Under the pieces are notes generated by a model, which was not told the origin of the DNA, ran no database searches, and worked only from the letters and a program-made list of their open reading frames with translations. Positions 1 through 8,214 of a stretch of 64,000 nucleotides of DNA are shown here, in pieces. The stretch lies in contig NZ_JAZHFS010000016.1 of NCBI RefSeq assembly GCF_036541405.1, positions 1 through 64,000 on the forward strand. The letters are read 5' to 3'. Each line of letters begins with the position of its first letter. Position 1 is the first letter of the stretch. Position numbers and translations under genes: made by a program. Origin of the DNA: Clostridium_AD frigoriphilum (GTDB lineage Bacteria > Bacillota > Clostridia > Clostridiales > Clostridiaceae).

Positions 1-134
1 TTGTCAGGTTCCTTTTTTAACGATTTTCTCTCTTATATCTGTTAAATGTAATATTTATTCTAATAATACCTAAATATTACTAAATTGTCAATTGCCTTTC
101 TGAATCACCACAGCTGAAGCATTTTTATACAATA

Positions 135-182
135 TAAAAAAGAAGAAGGCACCATCATGTGGTATACCTTCTTCTTTTTTTT
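135..182. terminator. Bidirectional intrinsic terminator
   Basis: An inverted repeat (AAGAAGAAGG pairing with CCTTCTTCTT) is flanked by A- and T-runs on both sides. It lies 3 bases beyond the stop of the minus-strand zinc-finger gene and should end that transcript. The first 134 bases of the window hold no ORF or motif I can support. Confidence 0.8.
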
Positions 183-184
183 AA

Positions 185-2059
185 CTAATGTATTTGTTCC
201 ACTTTTGCTGTAATTACCCCTCTTTCACCATCCCACTTATACCAAGTTAAAATTTTAGAGCCAACTTTATTACTTGAACTTGGATCTTTAGGATCCCTTT
301 CTAAAGATGAAAGTTCTAATATTTTACCTCCATCAATTTCTTTAATCGGAGAAGGATAAACTGAGTTTATGCTTTTATCTAGAGCCGAAACAAGTTCTCC
401 ATCTTTTATTATATAAAGAGATTGTGATCCACTATGTGACCCGATAGCACCGGATACAAATAATCCGTTAATATCACCTTTGGCTTTTGAAATACTCATT
501 TTTATACAATCCTCGGAATCATTTTGCACCCTACTCATTAAACTATATTTACCATTAATGTATTTAAGTAATTTAATACTATTTGGAATATATATTTCTG
601 AAGATAATGAAGAGTTTCTTTCATATACCGCTACTTCAAGCAATCCATCGTTATCTATATCACCTAAGGTATAATAATTAGATGGATCTTCTTGGTTTGT
701 ATATGTTTTATCAACTAATGATTCTGCATATTTACCAAGAACATTAATATACTCAGTGTTATTTACCATATCAATGTCATATTTACTACATGTAGCATAA
801 GTTTCTGCAGCTTCTTTATATTTATGGTCAGCACTCAAAGTAGTTGCAGTTGCATATGCAATTTTATTAGACATAACACTCTTCAAATTTTTAGCATCAG
901 CACTTTTACTATCGATCTTTATAATTTTCTTTATATACTTGCTAGCCTCCTCATATTTCTTGCCACTTATAGCCTTATTTGCTAATGTTACATTTAATTT
1001 TATAAATTGTTTTTTACATAACTCTATATTGTTTTGTGCACTAGCATAAAATTCAACATTTGTTTTTGTTACCTTCTTAAATTTTTCTATGCTGGTCAAG
1101 TAATCTTTATCATCCATTAATTTTATGGCAAATTGATAGTTTGCCTTTTCTATTAATGCTTTACTGTCTTTATACTCAGGTATTTGCTGTAACCGCAATA
1201 ACGCTTCATCATATTTGCCACTGTCTAATAATTTTATTGCACTTCCATATTGTTGTTTTTTTATTACCGCTGGTTTTATATATCTAATAGATATAAATAT
1301 AATAAAAACTAATAATATTGATACCAAAGCAATTTTAGCTATTCGTGTCTTTTTAACTTCTTGTTTTTGTTTTATAGCTTCTTCAACCTTAATTTTTTCT
1401 TGATAGATTTGATAATCATTGTAGGACTTTTCTAAATACTCTTTGCTTATAATATTAAACTGACCTACTTTATCTCGTCCACATCTGCAGCAATTTAAAG
1501 CAGAAATATTATTTAATCTTCCACAGCAACATATCCATCCTACTTCTTCTATACCTTTTGGAATAAACTCTATACTGTAAGGATTCTCTTCTACTTTAAT
1601 TCTATCTAGTTCTCCAATTAACACATTTCCTAAAACATCTATTTTTGTTCTTTCAGGTATTTCATTAACATTATCATCTATATTAATTTTCTGAATATCT
1701 CCATTTTTATAAACTACCTTTTCAACATTTATGTTAACCTTTCTTACATCTTTATTGGTAAGAGGTACAGCAACATTATCGCCAAAAGTACTATTGGGGT
1801 TTATGTCCAAGTCCTGGTAATAATACTTAACGATATTATTATCTTCATTCATTGGGTATCCAGCATCATCAAAACATTCAACTGAAATATAAACTGATGA
1901 GATATTTTCATTTGATATATTACATATTTTTAACTGAAGAACAACATTGTCGCAAACAGCATCATAAAATAAAGAACCATTAATTATTTCTACTGGCCAT
2001 TCTTTAAACCAGTAATTAAGATCTATATGCCTAATATTAGTATATTCCTTTTCAACCAT
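185..2059 (-). CDS. Membrane protein with RanBP2-like zinc finger, TPR-like repeats and FG-GAP-like C-terminus
   Basis: Function unknown. The start at 2059 sits 8 bases from an AGGGGG ribosome site; an ATG two codons upstream lies too close to it. The N-terminal ~150 residues look beta-rich and presumably cytoplasmic. Residues 175-194 form a compact zinc-binding motif, W-x-C-C-C-G-x2-N ... C-x2-C-G (W175, C177/C179, N183, C190, C193), close to the RanBP2/NZF finger pattern. A charged helix leads to one membrane segment (about residues 243-262). After it come several helical repeats with the TPR-like 'A..L...G.Y.EA' pattern, then a C-terminal domain with a D-I-D-N-D-G-L-x-E calcium-loop/FG-GAP-like motif. 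The C-terminal half is probably extracellular. The gene is monocistronic by its terminator. The finger assignment rests on pattern only. Confidence 0.75.
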   Translation of the reverse strand: MVEKEYTNIRHIDLNYWFKEWPVEIINGSLFYDAVCDNVVLQLKICNISNENISSVYISVECFDDAGYPMNEDNNIVKYYYQDLDINPNSTFGDNVAVPLTNKDVRKVNINVEKVVYKNGDIQKINIDDNVNEIPERTKIDVLGNVLIGELDRIKVEENPYSIEFIPKGIEEVGWICCCGRLNNISALNCCRCGRDKVGQFNIISKEYLEKSYNDYQIYQEKIKVEEAIKQKQEVKKTRIAKIALVSILLVFIIFISIRYIKPAVIKKQQYGSAIKLLDSGKYDEALLRLQQIPEYKDSKALIEKANYQFAIKLMDDKDYLTSIEKFKKVTKTNVEFYASAQNNIELCKKQFIKLNVTLANKAISGKKYEEASKYIKKIIKIDSKSADAKNLKSVMSNKIAYATATTLSADHKYKEAAETYATCSKYDIDMVNNTEYINVLGKYAESLVDKTYTNQEDPSNYYTLGDIDNDGLLEVAVYERNSSLSSEIYIPNSIKLLKYINGKYSLMSRVQNDSEDCIKMSISKAKGDINGLFVSGAIGSHSGSQSLYIIKDGELVSALDKSINSVYPSPIKEIDGGKILELSSLERDPKDPSSSNKVGSKILTWYKWDGERGVITAKVEQIH

Positions 2060-2088
2060 TATCATATCCCCCTAATTCATTACAGTGC

Positions 2089-2214
2089 TTACAGAGTTCC
2101 ATTAATAATATAATTATATGCATCCCCTCCAACATAAGAACTTTTGTTTAAAGAGGATAATATTTCACTAAAGTAATATTGAAGCTCCTCAGAAGATGAT
2201 TTAACTATTTCTTT
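2089..2214 (-). pseudogene. Possible gene remnant (41-codon open stretch without a start)
   Basis: Between the flippase and the zinc-finger gene the minus strand stays open for 41 codons and reads like real protein (…LQYYFSEILSS…SSYVGGDAYNYIINGT), ending in TAA. There is no ATG/GTG/TTG in frame and no ribosome site, and it begins inside the flippase 3' end. I interpret it as the leftover of a deleted or decayed gene, perhaps a relative of the neighbouring membrane protein. It could be chance. Confidence 0.3.
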
Positions 2215-3638
2215 TTAAGATTTACAATATCTTTAAATTTCAATCCTGAAATAAAATATAGTATTATAGTAGCTATTAGTAATAAACATAAATTACTTGT
2301 AAAATTTAACATCATTTTTTTTATTATAGCTGTAATAATCATAGCAATTATTACTATTGAATATATTTTTTTATAGTTCCATTTAAGATCATCTTTCTTA
2401 TTAATAATTCTCGATAAATATAAAACCATAACAGATGATAATGCAAATGAAATTAGAGTAGCTACACTTGCTCCTATTATTTCATATTTTGGTATTAGTA
2501 AAAAATTTAATATTACATTTACAGCAGCTGATACAGTTGATGCTATAAATATATATTTAGTTCCTGTTTCATTGTAAAATAGCCCTGCAACGAAAAAATA
2601 ATATACTCCATTAAAAACATAACCAAATGCAATATAAGGTATACAATCTACTGCACTATAAAAGTTTTTATGAACCATAAATTTCAATATGTATGGACTC
2701 AGAATGGATAACCATAATGCTCCCAGTGAATATAACAAAATAAAAGCGGTTCCAAATCTATAAATTTGATTTTTATCATTTTTGCTGTCTTTCATAATAC
2801 CAAAAAACCATGGTATAAAAGCACTATTAACAGCAGTAGCAACCATGTTAATTATATTTCCAAATTGATATCCTATATTGTAAATTCCTACTAATGCAGT
2901 ACCTTTCAAGTTGTTTAGTATTATTCTATCAGCAAGAGTTGATATCCATCCTGCTAATGAATGTGGCACCAGTGGCATAGCATACTTCATGCTTCTCACT
3001 ATTATCTTTTTATCAATTTTCCATTTTGTAAACTTAGTAAATACTACAAATGCATAGATGAAAGTTATTATAGAGACTATAAATGCACTTAATAATTGTC
3101 CTATAACTCCTAATTTTATAACCACAATAAAAACTATATTTAGTAACAATGTTACTAAAAACACTGAAAATTGTTGAAGCGCATATTTTTCGGCTTTATG
3201 TTGCATTTGTAATATACTTTGATATATAGGAAATAGCGTTGAAAATCCTACTGTTAATAAGCCCATTGCCATATATGGATAGAAATTTATTCCTTTTATA
3301 AATTTATCCAATATTATCTTATGAGTGCCAAATAAAAATATAGTGAGGATTAATGAAATTATTAAAATTGTCGTGATTATTGTTCCTATAAATTTTTTAA
3401 ATAACGCCTCATCATCTTCGTAGTCATAATAATATTTGGAAATAGCTCCATTTAATCCAAGCAAGTAAAACATTCCAAGAAAACCTGTTATAGATGTAAC
3501 TATAGAAAATATTCCATAATCAGTAGGCGTTAGATAACTAGTGTATATTGGAAGCAAAAAAAATCCTATAGCTCCCTGTAAAACCTGAACAGTACCATAT
3601 ATCCCTGCATTTTTAATAACCTTTTTTACTGAAATCAT
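2205..3638 (-). CDS. Polysaccharide/oligosaccharide flippase (Wzx/MATE-like)
   Basis: A 477-residue polytopic membrane protein with about 12-14 hydrophobic segments. The N-terminus (amphipathic, then G-x-L-Q-G-x-x-G-F-F-L-L-P-I-Y-T-x-Y-L-T-P-x-D-Y-G) is typical of the polysaccharide_synt / MVF superfamily, which moves lipid-linked glycans across the inner membrane. The length fits the family (450-500). There are no glycosyltransferases nearby, so the substrate is unknown. The ATG overlaps the TGA of a 24-codon ORF upstream, and AAGGAAGG precedes it, so translation is probably coupled. Confidence 0.85.
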   Translation of the reverse strand: MISVKKVIKNAGIYGTVQVLQGAIGFFLLPIYTSYLTPTDYGIFSIVTSITGFLGMFYLLGLNGAISKYYYDYEDDEALFKKFIGTIITTILIISLILTIFLFGTHKIILDKFIKGINFYPYMAMGLLTVGFSTLFPIYQSILQMQHKAEKYALQQFSVFLVTLLLNIVFIVVIKLGVIGQLLSAFIVSIITFIYAFVVFTKFTKWKIDKKIIVRSMKYAMPLVPHSLAGWISTLADRIILNNLKGTALVGIYNIGYQFGNIINMVATAVNSAFIPWFFGIMKDSKNDKNQIYRFGTAFILLYSLGALWLSILSPYILKFMVHKNFYSAVDCIPYIAFGYVFNGVYYFFVAGLFYNETGTKYIFIASTVSAAVNVILNFLLIPKYEIIGASVATLISFALSSVMVLYLSRIINKKDDLKWNYKKIYSIVIIAMIITAIIKKMMLNFTSNLCLLLIATIILYFISGLKFKDIVNLKKK

Positions 3639-3709
3639 AAATTACCTTCCTTTAATATCATATAAATTTCTCTTATTTCTCCATGTGTGGATTCTTTATA
3701 TATTTGCAT
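3635..3709 (-). CDS. Small ORF (24 aa) translationally coupled to the flippase
   Basis: An ATG at 3709 is preceded by AAAGGAG with a 7-base spacer, a better ribosome site than many annotated genes here. The 24-residue product (M-Q-I-Y-K-E-S-T-H-G-E-I-R-E-I-Y…) is charged and amphipathic, with no signal peptide. Its stop overlaps the flippase start (ATGA). It may be a coupling leader peptide or a genuine small protein; I cannot assign a function. Confidence 0.4.
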   Translation of the reverse strand: MQIYKESTHGEIREIYMILKEGNL

Positions 3710-3819
3710 TACTTATCTCCTTTAGAATCTTTATCTTAAATAAATAATTTTCTCCATATTTTAATAATCCATTTCCAGAAACTTAGTAACTCATGTATAT
3801 AATTACAAATACTTATATA

Positions 3820-3848
3820 ATGTTACACAAATTAGTTAAAATGGTCAA
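3820..3848 (-). promoter_or_regulatory. Candidate sigma-A promoter for small ORF/flippase
   Basis: Minus strand TTGACC, 17 bases, TAACAT. It lies about 110 bases upstream of the small ORF in the 495-base gap between the divergent flippase and rubredoxin-like genes. The rest of that gap is AT-rich with nothing else recognisable apart from the rubredoxin promoter and a palindrome. Confidence 0.4.
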
Positions 3849-4016
3849 TCTTTCAATGAAAAATTCACATAATTATTTTTTATTTTTAGTTATTCTCATA
3901 ATAATGTTATAATACCTAATTGTTTTCAAACTATGACTAATAACAATATGATTGATAAATTTGTTGTTTAACACAGAAAATTTTGGATTAAAAGGTAAAT
4001 AACATTATAAAAAATG

Positions 4017-4045
4017 TTGCTATATTATTAATAATATATTAGTAT
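4017..4045 (+). promoter_or_regulatory. Candidate promoter of rubredoxin/nitroreductase pair
   Basis: TTGCTA, 17 bases, TAGTAT, about 90 bases before the rubredoxin-like start. The -10 box is imperfect. Confidence 0.35.
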
Positions 4046-4094
4046 AGCTGTAGACAGGAACTATAAAGGAATCGTTCTATAAATAAAACAAAGC

Positions 4095-4108
4095 TAGTGT
4101 TAACACTA
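4095..4108 (+). promoter_or_regulatory. 14-bp perfect palindrome, possible operator
   Basis: TAGTGTTAACACTA is a perfect dyad about 50 bases downstream of the candidate -10 and 25 bases before the start codon, a position that suits a repressor roadblock. I do not recognise the cognate regulator. Confidence 0.35.
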
Positions 4109-4133
4109 TCCAAATTTAAATGGAGGTATAAAT

Positions 4134-4463
4134 ATGAAAAAATTATTTAAATGTACTGTTTGTGGATATATAAGTGAGGGTGCTCCAGCAAAATGTCCTA
4201 AATGTGGTGTAGATGTAAGTAAATTTGAAGAGTTAAGCAGTGAAGCAGCTGAAAAAATTTATCGTTCAAATAAATCAAATGATATTCATATTGAAATCAT
4301 AGCGCTCGCTGAAAAAATAGCATTCCTTAGTCAAGAAGGAATAGAAGATAATCTTGATCCTAAATGTGTATCAGCTTTTACACAAGCTAAAAATGAAGCT
4401 TGGACTATAAAACAAAGATCAAAAACTGAACTTGCAGGCCATATGAGTTTAGGTAAGTGGTAA
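4134..4463 (+). CDS. Rubredoxin-like domain protein
   Basis: A 109-residue cytoplasmic protein. The N-terminal ~25 residues are a rubredoxin-type iron site, C-x2-C-G-Y … C-P-x-C-G (Cys7, 10, 22, 25), in the spacing seen in the rubredoxin tail of rubrerythrins. The remainder is helical and lacks the ferritin-like E-x2-H di-iron motifs of a full rubrerythrin, so it is not a peroxidase itself. The ribosome site ATGGAGG lies 7 bases upstream. A nitroreductase starts 32 bases later, so the pair probably forms an NAD(P)H-flavin-rubredoxin electron transfer unit in oxygen or nitro-compound defence. That role is inferred. Confidence 0.85.
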   Translation: MKKLFKCTVCGYISEGAPAKCPKCGVDVSKFEELSSEAAEKIYRSNKSNDIHIEIIALAEKIAFLSQEGIEDNLDPKCVSAFTQAKNEAWTIKQRSKTELAGHMSLGKW

Positions 4464-4495
4464 GATATAAACTATTTTAAAAGAGGAGAATCTTA

Positions 4496-5116
4496 ATGAA
4501 CGATTTTTTGAAAATTGTAAGAGAAAGAAGATCAGCTAATAAATTTATTGAAAATGTAGTAATACCTAAAGAGGATTTCAATGATATATTTAGTGAACTT
4601 TCATTGGCTCCTTCTGCATTTAATTTACAACACGCTAAATACTATGTTGTAGAAGATAAATCATTAACAGATAAAATTTATGAGGCATCTTTCAAACAAT
4701 ATAAGATAAAAACTGCTTCAGCAACAATATTAGTTACAGGTGATAAAAATGCATATTTATCAGCAGCTCAAATTTATGAAGGTTCAATGATGCTGGGAAT
4801 GCTTGATAAAACTGAATATCAACTTATGATTGATACTATTAACAATCTTTATGAAGGTTGGGGAGAAAGTTTTCAGCATGATGAAGCTATCAGGAATGCA
4901 TCTTTATCAGCAATGTTATTCATGTTACTTGCTAAGAATAAAGATTGGGATACATGCCCAATGATATACTTTGACAAAGATAAAATTAGTCAATTGTTAA
5001 ATATCCCTGAAAATGAAGTGCCAGTTCTTATGATTACAATGGGTAAAACGGACAAAAACAGTATCAAAATAAGAGGTTATAGAAAACCTGTTGGAGAATT
5101 TGTTAAGTTTTATTAA
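4496..5116 (+). CDS. Nitroreductase family FMN oxidoreductase
   Basis: A 206-residue flavoprotein. The N-terminal R-E-R-R-S-A-N-K-F phosphate-binding loop and A-P-S-A-F-N-L-Q FMN motif are diagnostic of the nitroreductase fold, and the C-terminus carries the expected K-x-R-x-x-R-K-P segment. The family uses FMN and NAD(P)H to reduce nitro groups, quinones or flavins; the physiological substrate here is unknown. A GAGGAG site is 6 bases upstream. It is co-transcribed with the rubredoxin-like gene and followed by a strong terminator. Confidence 0.88.
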   Translation: MNDFLKIVRERRSANKFIENVVIPKEDFNDIFSELSLAPSAFNLQHAKYYVVEDKSLTDKIYEASFKQYKIKTASATILVTGDKNAYLSAAQIYEGSMMLGMLDKTEYQLMIDTINNLYEGWGESFQHDEAIRNASLSAMLFMLLAKNKDWDTCPMIYFDKDKISQLLNIPENEVPVLMITMGKTDKNSIKIRGYRKPVGEFVKFY

Positions 5117-5149
5117 TAATTCTCAGAATAATAGTATAAAAACAAAAAG

Positions 5150-5188
5150 AACAGTTAGATAATTTAAAATTTATCTAACTGTTTTTTT
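5150..5188 (+). terminator. Intrinsic terminator after nitroreductase
   Basis: A 13-bp perfect stem (AACAGTTAGATAA with TTATCTAACTGTT), an 8-base loop and a run of seven T. Confidence 0.9.
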
Positions 5189-5280
5189 GCACTATATTAT
5201 TTTATACTTTCCAAATTATATTCTAAGGTTTAATTAGTTAAAAGCCTACCTTACAATAACTGAGACTTCATATAGTGTTT

Positions 5281-6513
5281 TTATTTATTAATAATGATCT
5301 CTTTTCCTTCTTTACGCATCTTCGCAAATTCAGCTGCTGCTGTGAAAAGTACATCCGTAGATGAATTAAGTGCCGTTTCGCAAGAGTCTTGTAAAACACC
5401 TACGATAAAACCTACACCAACTACCTTCATAGCCATATCATTTGGGATACCAAACAAGCTACATGCTAGAGGAATCAGTAATAGCGAACCACCAGCCACT
5501 CCTGAAGCACCGCAAGCACATACTGCTGACAATACACTAAGGATAAGTGCTGTAGGCAGATCTACTTTAATTCCAAGTGTGGTAACTGCTGCAAGTGTTA
5601 AAACAGAAATTGTAACTGCTGCACCAGCCATATTAATGGTAGAGCCTAATGGAATAGATACAGAATACGTATCCTTATCTAAACCTAGTTTTTCACATAA
5701 ACTCATATTTACAGGAATATTTGCAGCTGAGCTACGTGTAAAGAATGCCGTAATACCACTTTCCCTTAAACACATAAGCACAAGTGGGAATGGGTTCTTT
5801 CGAATATAAATATAAACAATAATTGGATTGACAACAAGAGCCACAAAAAGCATACACCCAATCAGAACTGCAAGTAAATGTCCATAGCTAGCTAAAACCT
5901 TCATTCCAGTTGTAGAAATCGCCTCAAATACAAGGCCCATGATTCCAAGTGGTGCAAAATCTATAACCCATTTAACTATTTGGGTTACTGCATCTGAAAA
6001 ATTAGTAATCATCGTTTTTGTAGTATCCGGTGCATTTTTTAAAGCAGCGCCAAGAACTAACGCCCAAGACAATATACCAATGTAGTTGGCATTAAAAAGT
6101 GCCTTTACTGGGTTATCAACAACGTTCATTAGTAATGCTTTAAGAACCTCTACGACACCTCCAGGTGGTGTCAAACCGCCTTTAGCCATTACAAGTGTAA
6201 GTGTTACTGGGAACATAAAGCTTACAACAACCGCTGTAAGTCCAGCCAAAAATGTTCCTAAAAGATAAAGAACGATAATAGATTTCATATTAGTTTGATG
6301 GCCACTCTTATGTTTGGATATGGCAGACATGATCAAGAAAAAAACCAATATAGGTGCAATTGATTTCAATGCACCAACAAATAAAGAACCAAAAATAATG
6401 ACGAATTTTGCTTGCTCCGGAATCGTGAAAGCCAAGAAAATACCAACAAGTAGCCCTATAATTATTCGTAATACTAGGCTTACTTGATTCCACTGTTTAA
6501 TTAAATTTTTCAA
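5281..6513 (-). CDS. sstT: Na+/serine-threonine symporter
   Basis: A dicarboxylate/amino acid:cation symporter family protein that imports serine and threonine with Na+. Long stretches match E. coli SstT as I remember it, including A-F-F-T-R-S-S-A-A-N-I-P-V-N-M, C-E-K-L-x-L-D-x-D-T-Y-S-V-S-I-P-L-G and the C-terminal Q-D-S-C-E-T-A-L-N-S-S-T-D-V-L-F-T-A-A. I place the start at a TTG (6513), 8-9 bases after GGAGGGG, giving 410 residues (E. coli 414). An in-frame ATG at 6579 lies inside the predicted -10 box and would add 22 unrelated residues. It is monocistronic. No thr/ser metabolic genes adjoin it. Confidence 0.95.
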   Translation of the reverse strand: MKNLIKQWNQVSLVLRIIIGLLVGIFLAFTIPEQAKFVIIFGSLFVGALKSIAPILVFFLIMSAISKHKSGHQTNMKSIIVLYLLGTFLAGLTAVVVSFMFPVTLTLVMAKGGLTPPGGVVEVLKALLMNVVDNPVKALFNANYIGILSWALVLGAALKNAPDTTKTMITNFSDAVTQIVKWVIDFAPLGIMGLVFEAISTTGMKVLASYGHLLAVLIGCMLFVALVVNPIIVYIYIRKNPFPLVLMCLRESGITAFFTRSSAANIPVNMSLCEKLGLDKDTYSVSIPLGSTINMAGAAVTISVLTLAAVTTLGIKVDLPTALILSVLSAVCACGASGVAGGSLLLIPLACSLFGIPNDMAMKVVGVGFIVGVLQDSCETALNSSTDVLFTAAAEFAKMRKEGKEIIINK

Positions 6514-6577
6514 AATAAATTCCCCTCCAATAATTAATAATAACGAAATAGTGCAAGTTTGGTGTATATAATACTTC

Positions 6578-6606
6578 ATTTTAACATTTATAATATATTA
6601 ATTCAA
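6578..6606 (-). promoter_or_regulatory. sstT promoter
   Basis: Minus strand TTGAAT, 17 bases, TAAAAT. Transcription would begin near 6570, downstream of the ATG at 6579, which supports the TTG start of sstT at 6513. Confidence 0.6.
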
Positions 6607-6773
6607 CACAAAGTTAGCTTTTATCGCACTATTCGTAAAATTGTGTATAAAGACGTTGTTAAGTAACCACATATAATGCTATAAATTTTAAACTCTAAAT
6701 CATTACTTTACTTTTGAAGTTCACAAATGTTAATATTAATTAAACTAGAAACAAAATGGAGGTTATATTGAAT

Positions 6774-7244
6774 ATGAAAATTGCTATTGCAAGTGATCAT
6801 TCTGGATTTGCTTTAAAACAAGAGATAAAAATATTTTTAGAAACAAAAGGATATGAGGTTCAAGATTATGGAACATATAATGAAGAAGCAAGTGATTTAT
6901 CAGATTTTGTCTATCCTGCATCCTTAGCTGTTGCTAATGGGAAAGCTGATAGAGGAATTTTTATTGACGGAGTTGGGTACGGAAGTGCTTTAATTGCTAA
7001 CAAAATTTATGGTTTATATGCTGCTGTTTGTCAAGATCCATTTTGTGCAAAATTAGCACGTTTACATTCTAATACAAATGTCCTTTGTATTGGGGCAAAA
7101 ATAATTGGTTCAGGGATAGCACTTGAAATCGTAAATACATGGTTAACTACAGATTTTCTTGTTGACACTAAAAAATATAAATTACGAGTGGACAAAATAA
7201 ACGAAATTTCTGAAAAGCATTTGAAAAAGCTCTCCGAAATATAA
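6774..7244 (+). CDS. RpiB/LacA/LacB-family sugar-phosphate isomerase, Asp in place of catalytic Cys
   Basis: A 156-residue cytosolic isomerase of the RpiB fold (M-K-I-A-I-A-S-D-H-S-G-F at the N-terminus). In classical RpiB the proton-transferring Cys sits in I-C-G-T-G-I-G; here the loop is I-D65-G-V-G-Y-G-S, so Asp replaces Cys. Mycobacterial RpiB uses a Glu in a neighbouring position, so an acidic base is plausible, but the substrate may not be ribose 5-phosphate. The C-terminal half (N-V-L-C-I-G-A-K, W-L-T-T-x-F) is conserved. The ATG at 6774 is preferred to the one at 6756, which overlaps the ribosome site. It is a single gene, transcribed divergently from sstT. Confidence 0.85.
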   Translation: MKIAIASDHSGFALKQEIKIFLETKGYEVQDYGTYNEEASDLSDFVYPASLAVANGKADRGIFIDGVGYGSALIANKIYGLYAAVCQDPFCAKLARLHSNTNVLCIGAKIIGSGIALEIVNTWLTTDFLVDTKKYKLRVDKINEISEKHLKKLSEI

Positions 7245-7270
7245 CATAATTAAAATATCTCTATATAAGT

Positions 7271-7302
7271 AAAGGGTGTCCATTTTATGGGCTCCCTTTA
7301 TC
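7271..7302 (+). terminator. Weak hairpin terminator after rpiB-like gene
   Basis: An imperfect inverted repeat (AAAGGG…CCCTTT with inner GCC/GGC-like pairing) 27 bases after the stop. No long T-run follows. Confidence 0.45.
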
Positions 7303-7494
7303 AATATTGTCTCAGTAAATACTAGTATAGGAGTTATTATTTATCTCTTGTTATAATCAGTTTTCCTTCTGAAAGTCGTATTGTTAGATCCATTGAGGTC
7401 ATAACATAAACTGGAAGTTTATATTTGCTAATGATATAATAAAGGTAAAAGGCGTGATGTATGAAATATATCAATGATCTTAAGGAGAAATGTT

Positions 7495-8214
7495 ATGCTT
7501 AAGGTAATAATTTGTGAAGATAATGCGGTCCATAGGGACAAGCTAAACACTCTTATAGAAAATACTATTTTAAGAGAAGAGTTAAGCTTGGAAGTAGCAG
7601 TTTGCACAGCGAGTCCTGAAGAAGTGATAAGCTATGTGCAAAAAAATCAAAACACGAGTATATATTTTTTAGATGTAGATTTGAAAAACAATATAAATGG
7701 CATAAGGCTAGGCGAGACGATACGGGAAATGGATTCACTAGGCTTTATCATATTTGTCACAACTCATTTAGAGATGAGCTATTTGGCATTCAAATATAAG
7801 GTGGAGGCTATGGATTATGTAATAAAGGATGATGAAGATTTTAAGCATAGGGTTAACAGTTGCATTTTAAAGGCTTATAACACTTATTATAAATCAGAAA
7901 ATAAAAATGGATACATATCCATAAAAGATGAATCAAGAATAATAAATATAAAGCTTTTTGACATTTTATTTATTGAAACTACAGTAGTAGCTCATAAGAT
8001 ATGTGTTCATGAGGAATATAGGCAATTTGCCTTTTATGGTAATCTAAAAGATATTAATGAAAAGCTTACTCCAAACTTTTACAGGTGTCATAAGTCTTAT
8101 ATTGTTAATAAGGATAAAATAAAAGAAGTGGACAAGAAAAATAATAAAATAATAATGGAAAATGGAGAAGAATGTTATGTTTCCTTTAGATACATGAAGG
8201 GGCTTTTAGCATGA
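7495..8214 (+). CDS. LytTR-type response regulator (AgrA-like)
   Basis: A 239-residue transcription factor. The receiver domain (1-~125) has the acidic pocket E8-D9, phospho-acceptor D60 in Y-F-L-D-V-D-L, and a late Thr (F-V-T-T-H). The C-terminal LytTR DNA-binding domain (~140-239) ends in the typical F-Y-R-C-H-K-S-Y-I-V-N … R-x-Y segment. Start chosen at the ATG 5 bases after TAAGGAGAAA; an upstream ATG at 7474 has no site. The stop overlaps the histidine kinase start (ATGA), so the two are coupled. A -10-like TATAAT lies at 7435-7440. No AgrB/AgrD peptide genes are adjacent. Confidence 0.92.
   Translation: MLKVIICEDNAVHRDKLNTLIENTILREELSLEVAVCTASPEEVISYVQKNQNTSIYFLDVDLKNNINGIRLGETIREMDSLGFIIFVTTHLEMSYLAFKYKVEAMDYVIKDDEDFKHRVNSCILKAYNTYYKSENKNGYISIKDESRIINIKLFDILFIETTVVAHKICVHEEYRQFAFYGNLKDINEKLTPNFYRCHKSYIVNKDKIKEVDKKNNKIIMENGEECYVSFRYMKGLLA

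Noticed and set aside
5294..5809. 171-codon plus-strand ORF opposite sstT
   Set aside because: Shadow of sstT; no independent coding signal.
7461..7502. 13-codon upstream ORF overlapping the LytTR regulator start
   Set aside because: Very short, weak ribosome site, and it ends just inside the regulator; could be chance.
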